Part shown: piece after piece, positions 1 to 5,916 of the stretch
Layout of the letters: the number at the start of each line of letters is the position of its first letter
Numbering within the stretch: position 1 is the first letter of the stretch
NCBI GenBank assembly: GCA_913031525.1
Contig: CAJWGC010000073.1
Span: forward strand, 1-5,916
Source of the DNA: an uncultured Acidimicrobiia bacterium
Lineage (GTDB): Bacteria > Actinomycetota > Acidimicrobiia > Spongiisociales > UBA5794
Reading direction: 5' to 3'
DNA: 5,916 bases
The notes under the pieces: generated by a model
What the model saw: the letters and a program-made list of their open reading frames with translations, nothing else
Told to the model about the DNA's origin: nothing
The model's database searches: none
Program-made: the position numbers and the translations under genes

Positions 1-297
1 GGGCATAGTTCTTTCGCGCATCGTAGGGCGATCAATTCGGCTCATGGTTGGTACGGATGGTTTCTCGACCTAGAACAGACCAAAGAACATATATCTCAAT
101 TACGTAAAGCGGCCATTACTTACGAACGTGCTGAGGGGCTTGGCTCTCTCGAGATCATTGTTACCCCACGAGGACGTCTTGACAGATCTATGGTCGAGGA
201 CTTCTGGGCTGAAGGTGTGGATCACGTTGTTTTGATGGCGAACAGCGATTTGGACGAGGGCGAGACCGTTAATTTCATGGAGCGTTACGCCCCATAG
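1..297 (+). CDS. LLM-class (probably F420-dependent) oxidoreductase, C-terminal fragment
   Basis: An open frame runs from the first base to a TAG stop at 295-297 and encodes 98 residues; the start lies off the left edge. The visible part begins with GHSSFAHRRAINSAHGWYGW (residues 1-20). This resembles the GG-H-S-x-x-A-x-R-R-A ... G-D-G-W-x-G segment near the C-terminus of luciferase-like monooxygenase family enzymes, especially the F420-dependent group. A helix ending in QLRKAA follows (residues 33-38), then a beta strand LEIIVTP (50-56) and the closing segment EGVDHVVLM (71-79), all at the expected places for the last part of the TIM barrel. Family members are cytosolic and transfer hydride between F420 (or FMN) and organic substrates; the substrate here is unknown. 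The gene converges on the minus-strand operon, with 103 bases between the two stops. The family call is good; F420 rather than FMN use is inferred, because the N-terminal cofactor site is not visible. Confidence 0.85.
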   Translation, partial: GHSSFAHRRAINSAHGWYGWFLDLEQTKEHISQLRKAAITYERAEGLGSLEIIVTPRGRLDRSMVEDFWAEGVDHVVLMANSDLDEGETVNFMERYAP

Positions 298-400
298 AGA
301 CCGCGATGTCCCTATTGGCATCCAACGATAAATGAAGTTCGCATCTCCCATTGCAGAACTAGGTAGGACGAAAGTTGCTGAGCTGAGTCCTGAGTCACTT
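298..400. other. Intergenic gap between convergent genes, no clear terminator
   Basis: These 103 bases separate the stop codons of the LLM gene (plus) and the phosphotriesterase-like gene (minus). A terminator for both would be expected here. Only weak candidates are visible: AGTTC (336-340) opposite GAACT (356-360), and GAAAGT (370-375) opposite ACTTTC (397-402) with a 21-base loop. Neither is GC-rich and neither has a T-run. A tandem pair of CTGAGTC occupies 383-396. Termination may be Rho-dependent or rely on these weak stems. Confidence 0.4.
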
Positions 401-1546
401 TCAGCGCCGGGTCAGTGCTCTTCGCGGGTTTTCTACGTAGATCATGTTGACTAATTCGTCGGAGAATCCCTTGTAGCGCATCAGGTCTACGATCGATTCC
501 GGATGATGGCGCCATCCGTGGCCTCCGTATCGGCGTAGCCAATGCTTCAGCGCGATGTCTGAGGACACCATTACCTGCCGTTCGTGTCCGGCATCGGCAA
601 CGATCTTCAGCCAGTTAAGCCTGATAGCGTCGTTTGGCTGATCTACCGGAGAGCGTTGCCGATAAGAGCCCTCCCAGCCGAACGTGTCGTAGGACATGTA
701 TACCCCGGTCTTGGCTAGTTTCAGATGCTCATCGGCTTCGAATACGTTGGTTCCTTTTGACGTGTTCATCCGAGAATCGCAATGTGAGATGATCGTTTTC
801 GAAAGATCTCCTCCGGCGTTTTCGATGATCTCGATGACCGCCCAGATGGACTCTCCGACCGGGCCCGGATGGATACTAAGGGGCACACCGGTTTCCGCAG
901 AAGCTCTTGCTGAAGCCCGGACGACTTTTTCTTCGTCGGGATGGATCGGCCAACCGATACCAACCTCGCCGATCATTCCTGCCTTGAATCCACCCGATAT
1001 TCCTTTTTCGATGTCTCTCATTATTCGTTCGTAAGCTTGATCCTCTGACATTTCTCCCATGTCTGGGGGATGGAAGTCATGTATATACCAGCCGGTACTC
1101 ATGATCAGATGAACGCCAGTAGCTCTTGATACCTCGGCAAGACCCCGAGGGTCGCGCCCCATACCTGGCGTTGTTTGGTCAACGATTGCCCCGCCTCCGG
1201 CTCTCTTGAATTGGTCAAACTCCCAGATGGCATCATCGATCGAATCGAGCCGTTGGTCTCCGTAGTAGACCCAATAGCGTTGTCGATCCGCCAAATTTTC
1301 AAGGTCCACAGGTTGATTCCATTTAGCGTTCCAGGACGCCGCGGTGCCCGGGCCTTGTTCTCCGGGTTCCCACCCTGCCTCGTGTCGGCGCATAATCGGT
1401 ACGTACTTTTTCGACCGCGTCTCATATTCGCCAGCGTCTGCGATACCCTTGGTCAGATCTAACAGCACGTGTTCATGGATCAGGGTCAATCCCAACGAGG
1501 CGGGATCGACTGGCCCTAGGACAGTTTGGATATAGCCGTTTCCCAT
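401..1546 (-). CDS. Phosphotriesterase-like (PHP-type) metal-dependent hydrolase
   Basis: Member of the phosphotriesterase family in the amidohydrolase superfamily: a cytosolic binuclear-metal TIM-barrel hydrolase whose relatives cleave lactones, esters, amides or phosphotriesters. From the ATG at 1546 it has 381 residues. Visible metal ligands are the HEH motif (24-26), Glu194 in MIGEVG, His226 in SIHPG, His255 in SHCD and Asp330 in SSDI. Glu194 sits where true phosphotriesterases carry a carboxylated lysine; E. coli PHP also has Glu there. Between HEH and the next barrel strand (about 117-127) lie some 90 residues, against about 33 in E. coli PHP as recalled; the extra part is rich in Trp and Tyr. 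The start at 1546 was chosen because it overlaps the cyclase stop as TGATG and places the typical GYIQTVLGPVDP just inside the N-terminus. A GTG at 1597 would add 17 residues unlike the family and a 52-base overlap. The ribosome site is weak, which fits translational coupling. It is the last gene of the operon. The substrate is unknown. Confidence 0.9.
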   Translation of the reverse strand: MGNGYIQTVLGPVDPASLGLTLIHEHVLLDLTKGIADAGEYETRSKKYVPIMRRHEAGWEPGEQGPGTAASWNAKWNQPVDLENLADRQRYWVYYGDQRLDSIDDAIWEFDQFKRAGGGAIVDQTTPGMGRDPRGLAEVSRATGVHLIMSTGWYIHDFHPPDMGEMSEDQAYERIMRDIEKGISGGFKAGMIGEVGIGWPIHPDEEKVVRASARASAETGVPLSIHPGPVGESIWAVIEIIENAGGDLSKTIISHCDSRMNTSKGTNVFEADEHLKLAKTGVYMSYDTFGWEGSYRQRSPVDQPNDAIRLNWLKIVADAGHERQVMVSSDIALKHWLRRYGGHGWRHHPESIVDLMRYKGFSDELVNMIYVENPRRALTRR

Positions 1547-2493
1547 CAGAGTACCGCCAACGGGTTTACCAGCGAGCCGGTGCTTCCTGGTATCCACAGC
1601 GGAGCAACCATGAACATGAAGGTATTTTGCGCGCTTGCTAGGCAGGCATCAGCAAGGTCTTCTAGGTCCATGTTGTGCACTAATGGCATCCCGTAGAACA
1701 CTTCGGCGAGTACGTGAACCGGGCTGCGAGCATAGGATTCATGACGGTGGGGGAATACATCGCTGGGAGAATCACTGGCCATGAGTAGCACGTCTCGGCT
1801 AGCCAGTAGGTCGATGCAGTCGGTGTCCATCCCAGCCCATGTGCCATGATGCCAGGTTCCGTGCTCACTTTTTTCTGTTGCTCCTCGTCCCCGTTTGAGT
1901 GTTCCTCCCAGGCGCAGTATGACCGCGTCGCCCGGCTCGATCTCATTTAGATGCGGCTCGATCTCATCAGCCTGGACAGCTTCTCCAGGATCGAGAGCTT
2001 CTATGCCGCGGTTGCGAGCCACGTCGATCAATATGCCTCTAGTGACGATCGACAACAGTGGTTCGATATCCAGTTCCTTAACGCCGTTCTCCGTTGTGAC
2101 GATGTCGGGAAAGCGATACCCGTTGAACGACCATCCTCGGTACCCCATGTGTACGAGCGCGTCGATGTGTGTGTGGGCCATTCCATGGACGCGCGAGGTG
2201 ACTCTGTCTGCTGCCGACTGGGTTAGGTCTCCTTCCTCAAAGCTCTCTGAGTCGGCTTTGACGATCTCGTGAGTGATGAAGGGATCGGACCATCGTGTCG
2301 CCTCCTCTTCGCCGACAAGTGGGCGCGCAAGCGATATAGCTTTTCCCTGTTTGACTGAGGCGGCAGCGCGCAAAACCGATCCAGTGTTACCAAGGTTCAT
2401 CGTTCCCAGGTCATTGTCCCATCGTCCCCAATTTCCAGTGTGGCCCGGCCATGCGGCGAAGCCGTCGTCCGGACCCATGCTGGTCTTTGTCAT
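1546..2493 (-). CDS. Cyclase-family protein (kynurenine formamidase-like metal hydrolase)
   Basis: Encodes 315 residues of the cyclase/KynB-type family, cytosolic metal-dependent hydrolases of amide or ester bonds (formylkynurenine, isatin and others). The metal motif is HGMAHTHIDALVH (residues 103-115). It is a variant of the classical HxGTHxDxPxH: THxD...H is kept, with His103 and His107 upstream in place of the HxG part. Other family signatures are RGILIDVAR (152-160) followed by PGEAV, PGDAVILRLGG (187-197), HHGTWAGM (215-222), LMASDSPSDVFPH (237-249) and the C-terminal GSTGSLVNPLAVL (303-315), close to the usual GGTGSPxNPxA. The ATG at 2493 overlaps the nitroreductase stop as ATGA and has a strong AGGAGGT upstream. 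Its own stop overlaps the next start as TGATG. It probably hydrolyses a ring or amide in the imported compound or an intermediate; the true substrate cannot be read. An internal 21-base repeat lies at 1933-1967. Confidence 0.92.
   Translation of the reverse strand: MTKTSMGPDDGFAAWPGHTGNWGRWDNDLGTMNLGNTGSVLRAAASVKQGKAISLARPLVGEEEATRWSDPFITHEIVKADSESFEEGDLTQSAADRVTSRVHGMAHTHIDALVHMGYRGWSFNGYRFPDIVTTENGVKELDIEPLLSIVTRGILIDVARNRGIEALDPGEAVQADEIEPHLNEIEPGDAVILRLGGTLKRGRGATEKSEHGTWHHGTWAGMDTDCIDLLASRDVLLMASDSPSDVFPHRHESYARSPVHVLAEVFYGMPLVHNMDLEDLADACLASAQNTFMFMVAPLWIPGSTGSLVNPLAVL
1933..1967 (-). repeat. 14-bp direct repeat, 21-bp period, inside the cyclase gene
   Basis: CGGCTCGATCTCAT occurs exactly at 1933-1946 and again at 1954-1967 (plus-strand reading). 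The offset is 21 bases, exactly seven codons, so the frame is kept. In the protein it appears as EIEP-HLN-EIEP (residues 178-188), just before the conserved PGDAVILR strand. It looks like a small in-frame duplication, or a chance similarity of a charged linker. Confidence 0.8.
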
Positions 2494-3164
2494 GGGTAAC
2501 CTCCTGCGTCTTGTTTTGTGTCTTTAGCTCTCAGGGGCGGTCCGCCGAATTGCTCAGTAAACGCAAAGTCTTCGACTGGGCGACGACTGAGCTTGGTCGG
2601 GAAGTGTTTTGGATAACCTATGAGTAGGACAGCGGCCAATGCCGTGTTTTTTGGTGCGCCGACCATTTCTCGAACTGCATTCTCTTTGTGCACCATGAGC
2701 GTTGTGATACGCGTTCCTACTCCTTCGTTTCGCATTGCAAGCTGGAGGTTCTGCACGAAGGGATAGACAGACCCCCCGCCAACGATACTGGGACGATCTA
2801 GATCGATATCCGTAAGTTCTAATTCCGACATGTCAGCCCATACGAGCAGAAAAACCGGTGTTTTTTCCATGGTGGCCGCAAACCGGTTACCTTCGTATAG
2901 CTTCTTCTTCCGCTTTTCAGAAAGCTCGGAATCGGGTCCGTAACGCTTCGCAACGTAATCGTCCCATGGGGCCTGGTAAAGCTCTTTGAGCCGCATTTTA
3001 GTGGTGGAGTCTCGTACTATTACGATGCGCCACGGCTGGCGGTTCCCTCCACTTGGGGCGAAACGGGCACTGTCGAGAGCTCGGTAGATCACATCGTCGG
3101 GTACATCGAGATCGTGAAAATCTCGACTGCCGCTTAGGTGGCGCATCACTTCATAGAGTTCCAC
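2490..3164 (-). CDS. Nitroreductase-family flavoprotein
   Basis: Encodes 224 residues of the nitroreductase family: FMN-binding, usually dimeric cytosolic enzymes that reduce nitro groups, quinones, enones or related substrates with NAD(P)H, with some members acting as dehydrogenases. Visible motifs are the N-terminal helix MELYEVMRHL, SRDF (13-16) with the FMN-phosphate arginine, APSGGNRQPW (36-45), the GGGSVYPFVQN segment (129-139), GVGTRITTL (148-156), IGYP (182-185) and the C-terminal SRRPVEDF (193-200). The start is GTG at 3164; family members commonly begin with an MELYEVMR-like stretch, and an AGGCGGTGAG region precedes it. An ATG six codons in (3146) would lose that stretch. The gene overlaps the end of DppC by 14 bases, and its last codons carry the ribosome site of the cyclase gene. 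In this operon it may reduce or oxidise a product of the imported compound; the electron donor and substrate are unknown. Confidence 0.9.
   Translation of the reverse strand: MELYEVMRHLSGSRDFHDLDVPDDVIYRALDSARFAPSGGNRQPWRIVIVRDSTTKMRLKELYQAPWDDYVAKRYGPDSELSEKRKKKLYEGNRFAATMEKTPVFLLVWADMSELELTDIDLDRPSIVGGGSVYPFVQNLQLAMRNEGVGTRITTLMVHKENAVREMVGAPKNTALAAVLLIGYPKHFPTKLSRRPVEDFAFTEQFGGPPLRAKDTKQDAGGYP
2498..2505 (-). promoter_or_regulatory. Strong ribosome binding site of the cyclase gene
   Basis: On the minus strand AGGAGGTT lies five bases (ACCC plus junction base) ahead of the ATG at 2493. It falls inside the last codons of the nitroreductase gene, where it encodes part of the C-terminal GGYP. 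It is the best Shine-Dalgarno match in the window. It indicates that the cyclase is translated efficiently by its own initiation as well as by ATGA coupling. Confidence 0.8.
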
Positions 3165-4080
3165 TGCTCACCGCCTGACGCTGAAGGTTTCGGGGATCGG
3201 TTTGGCTGCCTCGTGAGGTGACGCCGGCGATGACATCACCGAGAAGATTGGTAGCGAGGATTGTGGCAGAAATGCACACGCCTGGCACCACTGCCAGCCA
3301 CCATGCTTGTTGGAGGAATTCTTTACCGAATTGCAGATCAATCCCCCAATCCGAGGCTGGAGGGCTTAAGCCGAAGCCGAGGAAGTTGAGCGTAGCTGAG
3401 ATCAGAATGGCCCAACCCAATGCCGCTGTAGCGAGCACTGCTACTTGCGATGCGAGATTAGGAGTGATGTGGAGTGCGATGATTCGCAATGGCGACGCTC
3501 CGATCGTCTTTGCAGAATCAACGAATCCCTTTTGCTTGATGCTAAGGGTTGCTCCATAGACCATTCTCGCGAACCATGGGATCATGGCGATCGAGATAGC
3601 GATGACGATTGATCGCAACCCAGGGCCGAGCAAGGTAACCACTATTAACGCCATCAGGAGACCAGGGAATGCGAGCATGATGTCGACGAGGCGCATGATG
3701 AAGGCGCCGGCGAAACGTCCGGTATATCCCGCGATAAGTCCAGCGGGAACGCCGATTGTTACACCGGCAACTACCGAAAGGATGGCTACAACGATCGAAG
3801 GCCGAGCACCGTGAATGGCGCGGCTGAGGACGTCTCGCCCCAATTGATCGGTGCCGAGCCAGTTCTCTGAATTTGGTGATTGAAGCACGTTAAATCCAAT
3901 CGCCGTCGGGTCTTTAGGGGACACGACATTGGCAAAGATTGCGGCAAACACAAAGAGGAGAATTAGGAGTAAAAGCAACCCCCTAATCAGGCCTTGGTGT
4001 TTTACGAAGCGGGGGTACGCTAGGAGTAGTCGACGAAGTCTTTTCTCTTTGCTGCGCGTTTCGTCAGTGGCTTCCATCAT
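3151..4080 (-). CDS. ABC transporter permease, DppC/OppC type
   Basis: Inner-membrane permease subunit of a peptide/nickel-type ABC importer, 309 residues, the usual length for the family. A charged cytoplasmic N-terminus is followed by a first membrane helix (about 32-53), the periplasmic motif WLGTDQLGRDVLSR (74-87) typical of DppC, several further helices (about 95-118, 130-152, 155-172, 211-236, 262-283), and the cytoplasmic EAA loop (186-208, with key residues AKTIGASPLRI) that docks on the ATPase. SPPASDWG (239-246) and the late GDVIAGVTSRG are also typical. The start ATG at 4080 overlaps the DppB stop as ATGA. A second ATG follows at once (4077), and AGGCAGG sits directly ahead, so either could be used. 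It forms the transmembrane pore with DppB. The transported compound cannot be told from the permease. Confidence 0.95.
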   Translation of the reverse strand: MMEATDETRSKEKRLRRLLLAYPRFVKHQGLIRGLLLLLILLFVFAAIFANVVSPKDPTAIGFNVLQSPNSENWLGTDQLGRDVLSRAIHGARPSIVVAILSVVAGVTIGVPAGLIAGYTGRFAGAFIMRLVDIMLAFPGLLMALIVVTLLGPGLRSIVIAISIAMIPWFARMVYGATLSIKQKGFVDSAKTIGASPLRIIALHITPNLASQVAVLATAALGWAILISATLNFLGFGLSPPASDWGIDLQFGKEFLQQAWWLAVVPGVCISATILATNLLGDVIAGVTSRGSQTDPRNLQRQAVSSGTL

Positions 4081-5012
4081 CCTGCCTGCAATTCAGCACG
4101 AACTTTCGGTTCGAGGATGGCACGACCCAAATCGACTAGAAGATTGACAATCAGATAGACGACCGCCACGGTGAGGATCACTCCCTGGATTGCAGGGATA
4201 TCTTTGGCTCGCATCGACTCGATGAGATAGGCGCCGACACCGGGACGTCCAAAGATCACCTCAATAGCGACTGCTCCTGCCATTAAGCCGCCAAACTGGA
4301 GCCCCAGCATGCTCACCACCGGTCCGAAAGCGTTTCGCAGAGCATGTCTGCGAAGTATGCGGTTAGTCCCGAATCCACGCGCTCGAGCGGTGAGGACATA
4401 CGGTGATCGGTACACGTCGATCAGGCTATCTCGGAGTAAGCGCGCCAATATTGACGAAAGCGGCCAACCTAAAGAGACAGCAGGTAATACCAGAGCTGTC
4501 AACGATCCAGTTCCTAGGGAAGGCAAGAGCCCCCACTGGAGGGCAAATAATCGGGTAAGTAGCAGAGCTAGCCAGAAAGCAGGGAAGGTCACTCCGAGAA
4601 CTGCGATGGCGGTGACGATTTTGTCGACAGGTCGATCGACATAGGTTGCCGCGAGGATTCCACTGGGAACCCCTACTAAGAGTGCAAATGACAGAGCGGC
4701 GATAGTAAGCAGAAGTGTGTGGGGGATGAGTCCAAAGATTTTTTCAGTGACAGGCTGCTCGTAAAGAAAAGAAGTGCCCAGATCTCCTTGCAATAGGTTG
4801 CCGAGGTAATTGCCATATTGGGTAACGAGAGGATCAGTTAATCCGAGGTCCTCGCGGAATTTCGCCACGTCCTCTGGAGTGGCGTTACGTCCGAATAGGA
4901 TTGCCTGAGCCGGATCGCCCGGAAGCAGGTGGAGGATGAGGAATACGACGATGGAGAGGCCGAATAGGACAGGAACCGCCGCGAGGAGACGCTTTGCGGT
5001 GAACCGCATCAT
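4077..5012 (-). CDS. ABC transporter permease, DppB/OppB type
   Basis: Partner inner-membrane permease, 311 residues, normal for the DppB family. The N-terminus RFTAKRLLAAVPVLFG leads into the first helix (about 10-30) and the family motif PGDPA (31-35). The periplasmic segment with LGLTDPLVTQYGNYL (56-70) and GDLGTSF (76-82) follows. Further helices lie at about 97-122, 133-158, 172-192, 235-252 and 276-294. The cytoplasmic EAA loop is at 205-228 (key residues TARARGFGTNRILRRHALRN). VIFGRPGVGAYL (252-263) and DIPAIQG (271-277) are the usual late motifs, ending in DLGRAILEPKVR. The start at 5012 is followed at once by a second ATG (5009). GAGAGGAAG lies some 12 bases ahead, a rather long spacing. 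It overlaps DppC by four bases. The binding-protein gene lies upstream across a gap of 105 bases that holds a long hairpin. Confidence 0.95.
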   Translation of the reverse strand: MMRFTAKRLLAAVPVLFGLSIVVFLILHLLPGDPAQAILFGRNATPEDVAKFREDLGLTDPLVTQYGNYLGNLLQGDLGTSFLYEQPVTEKIFGLIPHTLLLTIAALSFALLVGVPSGILAATYVDRPVDKIVTAIAVLGVTFPAFWLALLLTRLFALQWGLLPSLGTGSLTALVLPAVSLGWPLSSILARLLRDSLIDVYRSPYVLTARARGFGTNRILRRHALRNAFGPVVSMLGLQFGGLMAGAVAIEVIFGRPGVGAYLIESMRAKDIPAIQGVILTVAVVYLIVNLLVDLGRAILEPKVRAELQAG

Positions 5013-5065
5013 ACGGTTAGGCGCTTCCTCTCATGCTGATTTCATTTCCGATCTGTCGAACGTCG

Positions 5066-5105
5066 ATAGCGAAGGTCCGCGGCGTTCATCGCGGACCTTC
5101 GCTAT
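5066..5105 (-). promoter_or_regulatory. Intercistronic 16-bp perfect hairpin between binding protein and DppB
   Basis: ATAGCGAAGGTCCGCG (5066-5081) and its exact reverse complement (5090-5105) flank the 8-base loop GCGTTCAT. The stem is GC-rich and lies 12 bases past the binding-protein stop. In the operon direction no T-run follows (the next bases are CGACGTTCG), while AAAA precedes it. It therefore does not look like a full intrinsic terminator for the operon. A partial terminator or a 3'-end mRNA stabiliser that keeps the binding protein above the permeases is likely, as known for other binding-protein operons. Read on the plus strand it is followed by TTTT, so it could stop antisense transcription. 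Confidence 0.85.
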
Positions 5106-5117
5106 TTTGACGACGAA

Positions 5118-5916
5118 TTATTCCTCGACAACGCCCGCGTAAATCGGGGTTCCGTCGACGCCTGCGAATACAAAACCGGAGAGACCGGATCGAGCCACGA
5201 TATGGCTCGAGTTTTCCACCATCGGGATATATGGCGCATCGGCCATTATCAGAGTGGAAGCCTGTTCCCAGCTGGCTAGTCGGGTAGCCGGGTCGGGATC
5301 CGCTGCAGCGGCGTTCATTAGTTCGTCGACTTCTGGATTGCAATAGAACGACCAATTGAATCCGCCGAGTCGCGAATCGCTGGCGCAGGACATGATGGCG
5401 TTAAATGAACCGGTGGCGTTTGCTGCTACGAGAGATGTGATCCCTACATCGTGGGCACCGCTGGTTAACGTTTCGCCGACCCCTGGCCAGGACTGACTGG
5501 TCAGGTTCACCTTTACTCCGATCTCGGCTAGTTGAGCCTGAACGAACGGCGCCATTTGGTCATATACCGGGAAGTCAGTCATCGTGTACCACTCGAGTTC
5601 CAGCGAGACTCCGTCCTTAACGCGGACGTCACCTGAGAGTACCCAGCCTGCTTCGTCAAGGAGTGTTGCTGCCTTAGCGGGGTCATACGGGTACGGGTTC
5701 TCCGAGAGATGCCCGGGCGTCGGTGCAGAGAACACGTTCGTAGCTTCGGTGCGTACGCCACCGAGCACGGTATCGATTAGGCGGGCCTTATCGATACCGT
5801 GTGAGATCGCTTGACGTACACGAACATCTTGTCCCACCTTTGGTGATTCCATGTTAAAGATCCACGAGAACGGTGTTCCGCGACTGAAGTGAGGTAGGGC
5901 GGTGTAGCCAGCCCCT
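5118..5916 (-). CDS. ABC transporter substrate-binding protein (family 5, peptide/nickel type), C-terminal part
   Basis: The open frame continues through the right edge without a start, giving 265 residues up to the TAA at 5118-5120. The ATG at 5852 is internal, because the frame upstream of it still reads as family sequence (for example TPFSWIFNM). This is the C-terminal half of a family 5 solute-binding protein (DppA/OppA type), exported and, in this kind of operon, delivering its ligand to the DppBC permeases. Signatures are VGQDVRVRQAISHGIDKARL (residues 27-46), YPYDPAKAATLLDEAGW (75-91), LELEWYT (105-111), APFVQAQLAEIGVKV (122-136), a YCNPEVDELM segment (191-200) and DAPYIPM (226-232). 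Cys177 and Cys192 lie 15 apart and could form a disulfide in the exported protein (inference). The signal peptide or lipobox would be off the window. The ligand is unknown; family members bind peptides, metals, sugars, opines and many other small molecules. Confidence 0.93.
   Translation of the reverse strand, partial: GAGYTALPHFSRGTPFSWIFNMESPKVGQDVRVRQAISHGIDKARLIDTVLGGVRTEATNVFSAPTPGHLSENPYPYDPAKAATLLDEAGWVLSGDVRVKDGVSLELEWYTMTDFPVYDQMAPFVQAQLAEIGVKVNLTSQSWPGVGETLTSGAHDVGITSLVAANATGSFNAIMSCASDSRLGGFNWSFYCNPEVDELMNAAAADPDPATRLASWEQASTLIMADAPYIPMVENSSHIVARSGLSGFVFAGVDGTPIYAGVVEE

Noticed and set aside
100..351. 83-codon minus-strand open frame at the left edge
   Set aside because: It overlaps the plus-strand frame that matches the LLM family to its stop at 297; its own translation has no recognisable feature.
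370..402. GAAAGT/ACTTTC inverted repeat as a terminator for the operon or the LLM gene
   Set aside because: Only six base pairs with a 21-base loop, AT-rich, no T-run; too weak to call.
696..1034. 112-codon open frame on the plus strand
   Set aside because: It lies wholly antisense to the PHP-like gene, has no family resemblance and no ribosome site, and the opposite strand carries clear metal-ligand motifs.
1895..2272. Plus-strand open frames of 125 and 91 codons opposite the cyclase gene
   Set aside because: Low-complexity Ser/Arg-rich or unrecognisable translations, antisense to a well-supported gene; they are shadows of its codon use.
5025..5048. Tiny leader frame (ATG AAA TCA GCA TGA, minus strand) ahead of DppB
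   Set aside because: Only four codons, no ribosome site of its own, no attenuator-like codon pattern; likely chance.
5066..5105. Reading the long hairpin as an intrinsic terminator of the operon
   Set aside because: No T-run follows in the minus-strand direction, and permeases matching the binding protein lie directly downstream. The T-run is on the other side, where no plus-strand gene is visible.
5118..5852. ATG at 5852 as the start of the binding-protein gene
   Set aside because: The frame stays open to the window edge and the upstream residues fit the family, so the gene is cut by the window, not short.

Overview
This window holds most of one operon on the minus strand, plus the tail of a convergent gene on the plus strand. 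Reading the minus strand in the direction of transcription (high to low coordinates), the genes are: the C-terminal part of an ABC-transporter extracellular solute-binding protein (runs off the right edge), two DppB/DppC-type ABC permeases, a nitroreductase-family flavoprotein, a cyclase-family (kynurenine-formamidase-like) metal hydrolase, and a phosphotriesterase-like (PHP-type) amidohydrolase. At the left edge, the last 98 codons of a luciferase-like (LLM) F420-type oxidoreductase run toward the operon on the plus strand.

The minus-strand genes are packed tightly. DppB to DppC and nitroreductase to cyclase overlap as ATGA, cyclase to phosphotriesterase-like as TGATG, and DppC to nitroreductase overlap by 14 bases. 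This indicates one co-transcribed, translationally coupled unit. The only real gap inside it is about 105 bases between the binding protein and DppB, and it contains a perfect 16-bp inverted repeat with an 8-base loop.

Taken together, the genes look like an uptake-and-breakdown module. A peptide-type (family 5) importer would bring in a small organic compound, and two hydrolases and a flavin reductase or dehydrogenase would act on it inside the cell. An LLM oxidoreductase lies next door. The substrate cannot be read from the sequence. The transporter ATPases are not in the window.

By eye the GC content is near or slightly above half and codon use looks even across the genes. An LLM F420-type enzyme together with PHP-like, cyclase-family and nitroreductase catabolic enzymes recalls Actinobacteria (for example Acidimicrobiia-like) or Chloroflexota of the SAR202 type. 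This assignment is an inference and not firm. No tRNA, rRNA, CRISPR array, transposase or phage gene was seen.
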